DNA from: Thalassospira povalilytica
GTDB lineage: Bacteria > Pseudomonadota > Alphaproteobacteria > Rhodospirillales > Thalassospiraceae
NCBI RefSeq assembly: GCF_002844235.1
Contig: NZ_PGTS01000007.1
Span: 1 to 64,000 of the forward strand
Reading direction: 5' to 3'
DNA: 64,000 nt
In this document: positions 18,519 to 26,617 of the stretch, piece by piece
How the letters are laid out: every line of letters starts with the position of its first letter
How positions within the stretch are numbered: position 1 is the first letter of the stretch
The notes under the pieces: model-generated
Seen by the model: the letters and a program-made list of their open reading frames with translations, nothing else
Databases searched by the model: none
What the model was told of the DNA's origin: nothing
Program-made: the position numbers and the translations under genes

Positions 18519-18545
18519 AAAAGGCGGCTTTAAGGCCGCCTTTTG
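18519..18545 (+). terminator. Terminator of the anthranilate/kynurenine operon
   Basis: AAAAGGCGGC (18519-18528) pairs with GCCGCCTTTT (18535-18544) around a 6-base loop. It is T-rich on the plus strand and lies 33 bases after the RidA stop. The 170 bases between it and the next gene are AT-rich near 18650-18700 and probably carry the promoter of the two-component operon; no convincing boxes were picked. Confidence 0.9.
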
Positions 18546-18715
18546 TGATTTCTGGAAACATTTGCAAATATCGCAAAGCCTTGCGAACCGGCGGGGTTCG
18601 GGGGCAGGGGGCGACGTTTTGCATTTCATGTATAGCTGCACTAAGCTTTTGCGAACTGTACTCGACTGAGTAAGACCTATAATAAAAACAATAATAAGTT
18701 TCTGCGGAGGACGTC

Positions 18716-20167
18716 ATGAGATCGACCGTTATGGGCGCATCGGACGGGACGGCGCCAACTGTTGGCAATGACACGGCTTTTAACGCGCCGGGACCGGAAT
18801 TCGGTCCCTGGCTTGAAAAGGCATCAATTCTGATCGTCGATGACGAACCGGGCATGCGCAACTTTCTGGTCCGCACATTGGGCCCGCGCGCCAAACGGGT
18901 CGAAGAAGCCGCCGATTGCGAACAGGCAACTGCCTTGCTCGATCAGCACCATTTTGATGTCGTGATCCTTGATAACATCATGCCGGGCAAAAGCGGTGTC
19001 GAATGGCTGACCGAACAACGCGAAATCGGGTTCTTTTCCGACGCCATCCTGATGACGGCCTATGCCGATCTTGATACCGCGATCAAGGCCCTGCGTGCCG
19101 GGGCGGTTGATTTTGTTCTCAAACCTTTCCGGTCCAACCAGATTTTGAACGCGGTCGCCCGTTGCCTGGACCGGATGCGCCTGCGGCGGGAAAACCATGT
19201 GTTGCGCCATGAATTGCGCGCAACATCCGATCACGTGTTGCTGCGTGACAAACTGATCGGCTATTCCCCGCAAATTCAGGAAATCCGCGAAACCATTGCC
19301 CGCGTGGCACCGCTTCCGACATCGATCCTGATTTCGGGACAAAGCGGAACGGGCAAGGAAGTCACCGCCCGTTCGCTGCATGCCCTGTCGGATCGCGCGC
19401 AAAAGCCGTTTGTGCCGATCAACTGTGCCGCCATTCCGTCCGAAATGATCGAGGCGGAGCTGTTTGGTCATGTCAAAGGTGCTTTTACCGGTGCACAGAC
19501 CGCACGCGACGGTCTTTTCATGCATGCGCAGGGCGGCACCCTGTTTCTTGATGAAGTCGGCGAATTGTCACTGGCCACCCAAAGCAAGCTTTTGCGTGCA
19601 ATCGAAAGTCGCCGTATCCGTCCGGTCGGGTCCGAACGCGAAGCGCCGGTCGATCTGCGCTTTATCTTTGCGACCAATGCCGATCTTGAGGCCGAAGTCG
19701 AAGCCGGGCGTTTCCGTGCCGATCTGTTTTACCGCATCAATGTCATGCATATCGAAATGCCGCCTTTGCGCGAACGCGGCGATGACGTGCTTGAACTGGC
19801 TGAATTGTTCATGGCCAAATTGTCCAAACAGCTTGGCGTGCGCCAGGTCGCGATGGACAGTGCCGTGCGTGCCGGTTTGACGCGCTATGACTGGCCGGGC
19901 AATGTACGTGAATTGCGCAACCTGATTGAACGGACATTGATCCTTGGCCGGTTCCCCAACGAATTCCGCGACGAGACTGCCGATCACGGGGACCATGGCG
20001 ATCAGGATACAGCGGTCGAAAGCGACGAAACCCTTGATGAAATGGAACGCCGTCACATTCTGGCGATGTTGCACAAAACCGGTGGCAACCGGAATGAAGC
20101 GGCCCGGCGGCTTGGCGTTTCGCGCAAGACGATCGACCGCAAATGCGCCAGCTGGGAACAGGAATGA
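18716..20167 (+). CDS. NtrC-family sigma-54-dependent response regulator
   Basis: A regulator of 483 residues with receiver, AAA+ and Fis-type HTH domains. The phospho-acceptor is Asp 86 in VVILDNIMPGK. Walker A is GQSGTGKE (about 208-215), and GAFTGA near 255 is the sigma-54 contact loop. The C-terminal HTH is NRNEAARRLGVSRKTIDRK. ATG 18716 has GCGGAGG upstream. The kinase gene overlaps its stop (ATGA). It should activate sigma-54 promoters. One clear candidate is at 22976-22990 with paired palindromes upstream, so the OFA transporter gene is the likely target. Confidence 0.93.
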   Translation: MRSTVMGASDGTAPTVGNDTAFNAPGPEFGPWLEKASILIVDDEPGMRNFLVRTLGPRAKRVEEAADCEQATALLDQHHFDVVILDNIMPGKSGVEWLTEQREIGFFSDAILMTAYADLDTAIKALRAGAVDFVLKPFRSNQILNAVARCLDRMRLRRENHVLRHELRATSDHVLLRDKLIGYSPQIQEIRETIARVAPLPTSILISGQSGTGKEVTARSLHALSDRAQKPFVPINCAAIPSEMIEAELFGHVKGAFTGAQTARDGLFMHAQGGTLFLDEVGELSLATQSKLLRAIESRRIRPVGSEREAPVDLRFIFATNADLEAEVEAGRFRADLFYRINVMHIEMPPLRERGDDVLELAELFMAKLSKQLGVRQVAMDSAVRAGLTRYDWPGNVRELRNLIERTLILGRFPNEFRDETADHGDHGDQDTAVESDETLDEMERRHILAMLHKTGGNRNEAARRLGVSRKTIDRKCASWEQE

Positions 20168-22161
20168 TACTGTTTTCCGGATCATCTGTTGATCGGCCAA
20201 AACGCACACGTTCTGTGCGTTTCAAGCTTTTGGCGATTGCACTTTTGCCAACGCTTGTCATTTTGCCATTGTTGCTTGGCGTGATGATGGTGCGCTGGAA
20301 CTCCAAGTTTGATGCGCTGCTGACCTCGAAAGTCAGTGGCGATTTGACGATTGCCCATCAATATTTCACCCACATTCTTGATAATACCGGCGAACAGATC
20401 GCAGCCCTTGGACAATCTGTCGCCTTTCGCAATGTCCTGACTGCGGATGATCCCGAGGCGCTGGCATCGCTTCTGTCACAACGCAAACAGGCGCTTGGTC
20501 TTGATTTTCTTTATCTTGCTGATGGCGGAACATCGGGACAAACGACCGGTGACTGGCCGGTCATTGCCAGCGCCTTTGCCGGGCGGTCATCAACCAGCAT
20601 CGATATTTTCAGCAATACCGACCTGATGGGGTTTTCACCCGACCTTGCGGCACGGGCGCGCGTTGATCTGATTGATACGCCCAATGCGGTTCCGACCACG
20701 CGCAATGCCGAAACCCGCGGCATGGTGGTCCATTCGGCAAGTCCGGTTGAATTGCCATCGGGCAAACGGGCGGCCCTGGTCGGCGGGATATTGCTGAACC
20801 AGAATTTGGGCTTCATCGATACGATCAATGATCTTGTCTATCGTCAAAGCAGCCTGCCCGAAGGCAGTCAGGGGACCGCAACCCTGTTTCTTGATGATGT
20901 GCGCATCAGCACCAATGTCCGGCTGTTTGCCGACCGTCGTGCGCTGGGCACCCGTGTTTCAAGTGTCGTGCGCAAAACTGTTCTTGAAGATGGCCGGGTC
21001 TGGCTTGATCGCGCCTTTGTGGTCAATGACTGGTATATTTCGGCCTATGAACCGATCAAGGACAGTTTCGGCAAACGGGTCGGGATGCTGTATGTCGGTT
21101 TCCTTGAGGCCCCGTTTGCCCAGACCAAATATGAAAGCCTTTTGATCCTGATCGGGGCATTTTTGTTTGTAGCGGCAATGTCGGTGCCGATCTTCCTGCG
21201 CTGGGCGCGCGGCATCTTCAAACCGCTTGAACGCATGGCCAACACCATTGGCCGGGTGGAAAGCGGTGATTTGTCGGCGCGAACCAACCTTGATCAGGTG
21301 CAGGACGAAATCACCCTGGTTGCCGATCATCTTGATGATCTGCTTGATCAGGTTCAGGAACGCGACAAACGTCTTCGTGCCTGGAATGATCAGCTCAATG
21401 CCCGGGTCGATGCGCGCACCCGCGAATTGCGCGATGCCAATCGGGCGCTTGAAACCACCACCAAACAACTGATCATGTCCGAAAAGCTAGCCGCGATCGG
21501 CGAAATTACCGCCGGTGTGGCCCATGAAATCAACAATCCGGTCGCCGTTCTTCAGGGCAATCTTGATGTGGTGCGTGATCTGCTTGGCGATCATGCAAAG
21601 ATCGCCAATACGGAATTCCGCCTGATTGATGAACAGGTCAACCGGATCAATCTGATCGTGACCAAGCTTCTGCAATTTGCCAAACCCGAAGAATATGCAG
21701 GCTTTGTCGAACGCCACAGTGTCGCACAGGTCATTGATGACTGCATGCCACTGGTTGCCCATTTGCTCAGCCGTGCCGATATCGAGGTCGTGCGCGAACA
21801 TCAGTCAACCCGACTGGTTCTGATGAACCGGACCGAATTGCAACAGGTGCTGGTCAATCTGATGGTCAATGCCCTGCACGCAATGCCGGACCGCGGCACA
21901 TTGACGCTGATTGACGAAGACGCCGATCACGATGGCCGTCCGGGGATACGCATCACCGTGCGCGATACCGGCATTGGCATGAGCGAAGATGTCCTGAACC
22001 GGATTTTCGATCCGTTCTATACAACCAAGCGACAGCAGGGAACGGGTCTTGGTCTGTCGATCACCAAGACCCTGATTGATCGCCAGGGCGGCCGACTTGA
22101 TGTTCAAAGCACATCGCAAAAGGGCACAACCTTTACCATCTGGCTGCCCGAAGCAGGCTAG
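20164..22161 (+). CDS. Membrane sensor histidine kinase (DctB/NtrB-like)
   Basis: A kinase of 665 residues. TM1 lies at about 21-45, then a periplasmic Cache-like sensor of about 280 residues, TM2 near 325-345, a HAMP domain, a coiled-coil linker, HisKA with the phospho-His 454 in GVAHEINNPVAVLQ, and an HATPase domain with N (NLMVNALHAMP), G1 (DTGIGM) and G2 (GTGLGLSI) boxes. It starts inside the regulator stop. The sensor suggests a small periplasmic ligand such as an organic acid, plausibly the substrate of the transporter downstream. The ligand is inferred. Confidence 0.92.
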   Translation: MILFSGSSVDRPKRTRSVRFKLLAIALLPTLVILPLLLGVMMVRWNSKFDALLTSKVSGDLTIAHQYFTHILDNTGEQIAALGQSVAFRNVLTADDPEALASLLSQRKQALGLDFLYLADGGTSGQTTGDWPVIASAFAGRSSTSIDIFSNTDLMGFSPDLAARARVDLIDTPNAVPTTRNAETRGMVVHSASPVELPSGKRAALVGGILLNQNLGFIDTINDLVYRQSSLPEGSQGTATLFLDDVRISTNVRLFADRRALGTRVSSVVRKTVLEDGRVWLDRAFVVNDWYISAYEPIKDSFGKRVGMLYVGFLEAPFAQTKYESLLILIGAFLFVAAMSVPIFLRWARGIFKPLERMANTIGRVESGDLSARTNLDQVQDEITLVADHLDDLLDQVQERDKRLRAWNDQLNARVDARTRELRDANRALETTTKQLIMSEKLAAIGEITAGVAHEINNPVAVLQGNLDVVRDLLGDHAKIANTEFRLIDEQVNRINLIVTKLLQFAKPEEYAGFVERHSVAQVIDDCMPLVAHLLSRADIEVVREHQSTRLVLMNRTELQQVLVNLMVNALHAMPDRGTLTLIDEDADHDGRPGIRITVRDTGIGMSEDVLNRIFDPFYTTKRQQGTGLGLSITKTLIDRQGGRLDVQSTSQKGTTFTIWLPEAG

Positions 22162-22203
22162 GGCAAAGACACGGCCACCGGTTTGCGGGCGTAACAGATA
22201 CCC

Positions 22204-22626
22204 TCATACGCCAAAACGGACATGTCCGTTGGCATCAATGGCCCAGGCCGGGTTCCATGCGATTTCCCATGCATGTCCGTCCGGGTCGGCAACATAGCCC
22301 CGCAATCCGCCATAGGGTGGTGCATCGGCCGGGCGCAACATTTTGCCACCCGCCGCGATCAGCCGGTCCATCAGTTCACCGACCTGATGGCCATCTGCGA
22401 CATTATGGGCAAGTGAAAAGGCCGATGGACCATCCCCTTCGGGGCGTTGCATATCATCAAGCAACGCGTCCTTTAACCAGGTCCCCAGAACAAACCCGTT
22501 CATCTGGTAAAAACTGATATCGGCATTTTCAAACACCGGGACCCAGCCAAAGCCGCGCTGATAAAAGCGCCGCGACCGGTCAAGATCGCTAATTCCAAGC
22601 GTAATGACAGAGATTTGCTGTTGCAT
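22204..22626 (-). CDS. VOC-family (glyoxalase/bleomycin resistance) protein
   Basis: A vicinal-oxygen-chelate domain protein of 140 residues. It has VITLGISDLDRSRRFYQRGFGW at the start and YVADPDGHAWEIAWNP at the end. The start ATG at 22626 has AAAGGA at good spacing; an ATG two codons earlier sits on the ribosome site. It lies convergent to the kinase gene, so it is probably an independent unit. The substrate is unknown. Metal-ligand residues are partly present, but enzymatic activity cannot be asserted. Confidence 0.8.
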   Translation of the reverse strand: MQQQISVITLGISDLDRSRRFYQRGFGWVPVFENADISFYQMNGFVLGTWLKDALLDDMQRPEGDGPSAFSLAHNVADGHQVGELMDRLIAAGGKMLRPADAPPYGGLRGYVADPDGHAWEIAWNPAWAIDANGHVRFGV

Positions 22627-22852
22627 GGCCATTCCTTTCTGTTGGCGTGCGCACATTGCACGCATCCTGAAAGTCATGGGCCGTTACAGCGCAACGGAAG
22701 GACCCGCATCTGCGGGGGCCGGGCCAACCGCACCGACCTAACCTGTTTTTGACCCTTTATGGCTACCAGATCGGCGTGAAAAAGCAAGGTCCGTATCACC
22801 GAAATTCCTGCTGCCCGGGCAGTGATGCGCTGTGAAATGTTGCATTTGCGAG

Positions 22853-22867
22853 TGGACATTTTGTCTT
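22853..22867. promoter_or_regulatory. Upstream activator site 1 (imperfect)
   Basis: TGGACA-TTT-TGTCTT is an imperfect copy of the perfect palindrome at 22895-22909. Its centre lies 42 bp (four helical turns) from that of site 2 and about 142 bp upstream of the predicted transcription start. The rest of 22627-23091 holds these sites, the promoter and the leader of the transporter gene. Confidence 0.75.
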
Positions 22868-22894
22868 GATACCACCTTGGCGTGTGGAAAAAGT

Positions 22895-22909
22895 TGGACA
22901 TTTTGTCCA
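22895..22909. promoter_or_regulatory. Upstream activator site 2 (perfect palindrome)
   Basis: TGGACA-TTT-TGTCCA is a perfect inverted repeat centred about 100 bp before the predicted start. This is the normal distance for an NtrC-type enhancer. The likely ligand is the regulator encoded at 18716-20167. Confidence 0.8.
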
Positions 22910-22975
22910 TGCGCGTGCGGTGCAATATGGGGCAATTTAAGGGCGAAGTGGCGGAAATCATGGCATTTTTTCGGA

Positions 22976-22990
22976 TGGCACAGCGATTGC
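22976..22990 (+). promoter_or_regulatory. Sigma-54 (-24/-12) promoter
   Basis: TGGCACAGCGATTGC has TGGCAC, five bases, then TTGC, which is the sigma-54 consensus with exact GG-to-GC spacing. Transcription would start near 23002, giving a leader of about 90 bases to the transporter ATG at 23092. Confidence 0.88.
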
Positions 22991-23091
22991 GATAAAGAGG
23001 GTTCGGGGTTCTACCGTGGTTGCCCTGCACAATGCCTTCAACCGGGGGTGGGCAAGGCAAGAAGATCAAAATGCCGGGAGGTAACAACGAC

Positions 23092-24825
23092 ATGTTTGAT
23101 AAGCTTAAAAAAGAACATATCGTCGCCAGCGACGATTTTAACCGCTGGAAGGTGCCGCCAGCGTCTATTGCAATTCATCTATGTATTGGCTCTGTGTATG
23201 CATGGAGCATTTTTAACCCGCCACTGATCAAGGAATTCGGCGTGGTTGCAGCAAGTTCCGGTGACTGGGGCCTGCAATCCGTTGTCTGGATTTTCTCTGT
23301 TGCGATCGTCAGCCTGGGTCTTGCTGCTGCATTTGGCGGCAAGTGGCTTGAAGAAGTCGGCCCGCGTATGGTCGGCGTTGTCGCAGCTTTCTGCTGGGGC
23401 GGTGGTTTCATTATTGGCGGTCTTGGTATTGCCAGCCATCAATTGTGGCTTGTCTATCTTGGCTATGGCGTGATTGGCGGGGCCGGGCTTGGCCTTGGCT
23501 ATGTGTCGCCGGTCTCGACCCTGATCCGCTGGTTCCCGGACCGGCGCGGGATGGCAACGGGCATGGCCATCATGGGCTTTGGCGGTGGTGCGATGATCGC
23601 AACCCCGATCAAGGAAGGCCTGCTTTCGGTTTTCTACAAGGTTCCTGAATATCTTGGCCCGGAAAGTGCGGTTAACCTTGTTACCGAAGGTGGCAAGCGT
23701 ATGGCCGAAGTCGGTGGCCAGATGGTCGAAGTCGTTGTGGCAGGTGCAGCACAGGTTGCTGCCGCACCGGTTCCGATCGAAGAAGGCGTCTATGTTGCCG
23801 GCACGGGTAATACCGGTGCTGCCAGCACCTTCTTCACGCTCGGGATTGCCTATTTCATCGTCATGATCATCGCATCCTTCTCGTATCGTGTGCCGCGTGA
23901 TGGCTGGCTGCCCAAAGGCTGGACCCCGCCGACCGCAGACACCGCATCCAAGCGCATGATCACGCAGAAAAACGTCCATATCGACCAGGCACTGAAAACC
24001 CCGCAATTCTATCTGCTGTGGATTGTTCTGTGCTTCAACGTGACGGCGGGCATCGGGGTGATTGGCGTTGCCAAAACCATGATGTCGGAAATCTTTGGCA
24101 CGACCTTGCCGCTGGTGGTCAATTCGGCTTTTGCGGCGACCTATGTGTTCATGATTTCGGTCTTTAACATGTGTGGCCGCTTCTTCTGGGCGTCCATGTC
24201 GGACTATATCGGTCGCAAGAACACCTATTACTGCTTCTTCATTCTGGGAATCGCACTTTATCTGTCGATCCCGTTTGCCGCAGAACAGGTCAGTATCAAC
24301 CCGGCTGTCACCTGGCTTGTAATGTTCTATGCCGCAACCATGATCATCTTCACGATGTATGGCGGTGGTTTTGCAACCATTCCGGCCTATCTGGCGGACG
24401 TGTTCGGCACCAAATATGTCGGCGGTATCCATGGTCGTCTTCTGACCGCATGGAGCACGGCTGGCGTTCTTGGCCCGCTGGCAATCACCCAGCTGCGTCA
24501 GACCTCGGTCACCAATTCGATCAAGGATCTGGCAAGCAAGGTCGATCCGGCGGCATTCCAGGCCAAATTCGGTGCCGGTATCGAACAGCTTGATCAGCTG
24601 GTTGCGGCCAAAACCGTAACCATCGGTCGTCTGATGGAAATCGCACCGGCCGGTACGGTCGATCCGACGTCGAGCCTCTATAACACCACCATGTATGCGA
24701 TGGCGGCACTTCTGGCGATTGCGCTTGTTGCCAACAAGCTGGTCCGTCCGATTGACGACAAGCACTACATGGAAACGCAGGACGGTGGTGCAACCACCGG
24801 ACAGGAAGCAACTTCCAAAGCGTAA
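23092..24825 (+). CDS. OFA-family MFS transporter (oxalate/formate antiporter type)
   Basis: A transporter of 577 residues with 12 predicted membrane helices. CIGSVYAWSIFNPPL in TM1, WFPDRRGMATGMAIMGFG in TM4-5, and SDYIGRKNTYYCFF in TM8-9 match OxlT-like proteins. It is longer than the usual 400-430: an extra, Val/Ala/Glu-rich insert (about residues 185-250) separates TM6 from the preceding part, and the C-terminus before the last helix is also extended (KVDPAAFQAKFGAGIEQL). ATG 23092 has GGGAGG upstream. The sigma-54 promoter and paired UAS, plus the nearby formate dehydrogenase, point to a small carboxylate such as formate, oxalate or lactate. The substrate is unproven. Confidence 0.88.
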   Translation: MFDKLKKEHIVASDDFNRWKVPPASIAIHLCIGSVYAWSIFNPPLIKEFGVVAASSGDWGLQSVVWIFSVAIVSLGLAAAFGGKWLEEVGPRMVGVVAAFCWGGGFIIGGLGIASHQLWLVYLGYGVIGGAGLGLGYVSPVSTLIRWFPDRRGMATGMAIMGFGGGAMIATPIKEGLLSVFYKVPEYLGPESAVNLVTEGGKRMAEVGGQMVEVVVAGAAQVAAAPVPIEEGVYVAGTGNTGAASTFFTLGIAYFIVMIIASFSYRVPRDGWLPKGWTPPTADTASKRMITQKNVHIDQALKTPQFYLLWIVLCFNVTAGIGVIGVAKTMMSEIFGTTLPLVVNSAFAATYVFMISVFNMCGRFFWASMSDYIGRKNTYYCFFILGIALYLSIPFAAEQVSINPAVTWLVMFYAATMIIFTMYGGGFATIPAYLADVFGTKYVGGIHGRLLTAWSTAGVLGPLAITQLRQTSVTNSIKDLASKVDPAAFQAKFGAGIEQLDQLVAAKTVTIGRLMEIAPAGTVDPTSSLYNTTMYAMAALLAIALVANKLVRPIDDKHYMETQDGGATTGQEATSKA

Positions 24826-24832
24826 CGGCCTT

Positions 24833-24870
24833 GGGCGTCGATTGCCGCACCCTGTGATCGACGCCCGTTT
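24833..24870 (+). terminator. Terminator after the OFA transporter
   Basis: GGGCGTCGAT (24833-24842) pairs perfectly with ATCGACGCCC (24857-24866), followed by GTTT. A weaker second hairpin, GACTGAC/GTCAGTC, follows at 24871-24894. Confidence 0.7.
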
Positions 24871-24894
24871 GACTGACGCACCAATTTGTCAGTC

Positions 24895-25127
24895 ATTTTG
24901 GGGGCATGATTGGCACAGTCATGTCTTGGGTCCGGGTTCCGTTCATCCAGCCCGGACCTGCGTTCTGTTGCAGGAATAACCTTTTTGCCCGTCGGGGTAA
25001 TCGGTTATCCTGCAACCAGAACACACAAGCGTCACAACGCATGTTTTCCAATCTCGCTTCGGCCCGACAATTGGCCGACTTCAACGCCCGATAAAAGCAT
25101 GCCGCGAAACCGGTTGCCGGAAGTGAT
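24895..25127. other. Intergenic region before lysR
   Basis: This stretch holds no gene I can support. It contains an imperfect inverted repeat, AGGAATAACC (about 24970) with GGTTATCCT (about 25013), that could bind the LysR protein. The GGAAG at 25119 is the ribosome site for lysR. Confidence 0.4.
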
Positions 25128-26021
25128 ATGATCGACAAACTCGAAATGTTTATGGTGCTCGCCCGTGAGCAGCATTTTGGACATGCCGCCGAAGAATGCG
25201 GCGTGACCCAGCCGACTTTGTCCAGCGCACTCCGTCAGCTTGAAGACCATCTTGGTGTGGTCCTGGTCAAACGCGGTTCACGCTATCAGGGTCTGACACC
25301 CGAAGGCGAACGTGTTCTGGAATGGGCACGCCATATTGTTGGCAGTACCCGATCCATGCGTGATGAAATGCGCGCCATGCGATCCGGTCTGACCGGGCAG
25401 GTGCAAATTGCCGTGATCCCGACGGCACTTGCCATGGTTCATGAACTGACCACGCCATTTCGTGAAAAACATCCCGATGTCAGTTTCGCCATCCTGTCGC
25501 GCACCTCGACCGAAATTCAGGCCCTGCTTGACAATCTTCAGATCGATGCAGGCATTACCTATCTTGATAACGAACCGCTTGGTCGTGTGACGTCGATCCC
25601 GCTTTATCGCGAACGCTATCAACTGGTGACATCAAATCTTGATGATCTCGGGGATCGCAAAAATATCACCTGGCACGAAGCAGCCCAGTTGCCCCTGTGT
25701 CTGCTGACGCCTGACATGCAGAACCGCCGGATCATCGATCAGCACCTTAATGCCGCCGGGGCCAAGGTCAGTGCGACACTGGAAAGTGATTCCATGATCG
25801 CATTGTTTACCCATGTTCAGACCGGCAACTGGGCCAGCATCATGCCCGAAAAAATGGTCGAAAGTTTCGGGATGCGCGATCGCGTCAAATCCATTCCGAT
25901 CACCGATCCCGACGCCAGCCATACCGTCGGACTGATCACCGCAAAACGCGAACCGGCAACACCGGTGGTCTCTGCCCTGCTGAAAGAGGCAAAGCTGATT
26001 TCGGAACTCGAAACCGCCTGA
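25128..26021 (+). CDS. LysR-family regulator of the formate dehydrogenase operon
   Basis: A LysR-type regulator of 297 residues. The winged HTH FGHAAEECGVTQPTLSSALRQLE lies at residues 17-39, and a type-2 periplasmic-binding fold senses the effector. It lies in the same direction as, and 122 bases before, fdsG. In Cupriavidus the fds operon carries a LysR-type gene (fdsR), so this position is consistent with local control. A GATAG-N7-CTATC site at 26031-26047 lies just before the operon. The effector (formate?) is inferred. Confidence 0.88.
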   Translation: MIDKLEMFMVLAREQHFGHAAEECGVTQPTLSSALRQLEDHLGVVLVKRGSRYQGLTPEGERVLEWARHIVGSTRSMRDEMRAMRSGLTGQVQIAVIPTALAMVHELTTPFREKHPDVSFAILSRTSTEIQALLDNLQIDAGITYLDNEPLGRVTSIPLYRERYQLVTSNLDDLGDRKNITWHEAAQLPLCLLTPDMQNRRIIDQHLNAAGAKVSATLESDSMIALFTHVQTGNWASIMPEKMVESFGMRDRVKSIPITDPDASHTVGLITAKREPATPVVSALLKEAKLISELETA

Positions 26022-26030
26022 TTGCGCCTT

Positions 26031-26047
26031 GATAGGTTTTCGCTATC
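26031..26047. promoter_or_regulatory. LysR-type box before fdsG
   Basis: GATAG-N7-CTATC is a perfect dyad with the T-N11-A core of LysR regulators, 97 bases before the fdsG start. The neighbouring LysR protein is the likely ligand. Confidence 0.6.
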
Positions 26048-26143
26048 GCGTAACGGGATGGCTTTATTGAACGGGCACCACAGATGCCCGACACTATTAA
26101 AAACAATAAATATAACTGTAACATGCTTGAGAGAGAGGCTTGC

Positions 26144-26617
26144 ATGTCGGAAACGACCGAGGACCAGAATGTCCGCGTCGAGGCCATTTGTGATCAGATG
26201 ATCACGATGGAAGGCCCGCTCCTTCCCATTTTGCACGAAGTGCAGGAAGAGTTCGGCCATATCCCCGAAGGCGCACTTCAAACAATCGCCAAGAAACTGA
26301 ACCTCAGCCGGGCCGAAGTCCACGGGGTTGCAAGTTTCTATCACGACTTCCGCGAAGAAAAGGCCGGCAAACATATCATCAAGATTTGCCGTGCCGAGGC
26401 CTGCCAGGCAATGGGGGCCGACGCGCTCGCCGATCAGGTGCGCCGTCATCTTCGGGTGGATTGGTCGCAAACCACAGCGGATCGCAAGATCACGCTGGAA
26501 CCAGTTTTCTGTCTTGGCCTGTGTGCCTGTGCACCTGCGGCCATGGTCGATGGCAAGGTGGTCGGGCGCGTGACCAGTGATCGTATGAACCGCATTCTCG
26601 ATGAGGTGGGCGCATGA
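26144..26617 (+). CDS. fdsG: NAD-dependent formate dehydrogenase gamma subunit
   Basis: A [2Fe-2S] thioredoxin-fold protein of 157 residues, related to NuoE. Ligand cysteines are in CRAEACQAMG and CLGLCACAP. It transfers electrons between the diaphorase subunit and the alpha subunit. ATG 26144 (MSETTEDQ) has AGAGAGG upstream. An in-frame ATG at 26123 lacks a ribosome site. It is the first gene of fdsGBA-D-fdhD and overlaps fdsB by four bases. Confidence 0.93.
   Translation: MSETTEDQNVRVEAICDQMITMEGPLLPILHEVQEEFGHIPEGALQTIAKKLNLSRAEVHGVASFYHDFREEKAGKHIIKICRAEACQAMGADALADQVRRHLRVDWSQTTADRKITLEPVFCLGLCACAPAAMVDGKVVGRVTSDRMNRILDEVGA

Noticed and set aside
23179-24765. 528-residue open frame on the minus strand
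   Set aside because: Exactly antisense to the OFA transporter; no family features and no start site. High GC at third positions creates long antisense frames here.
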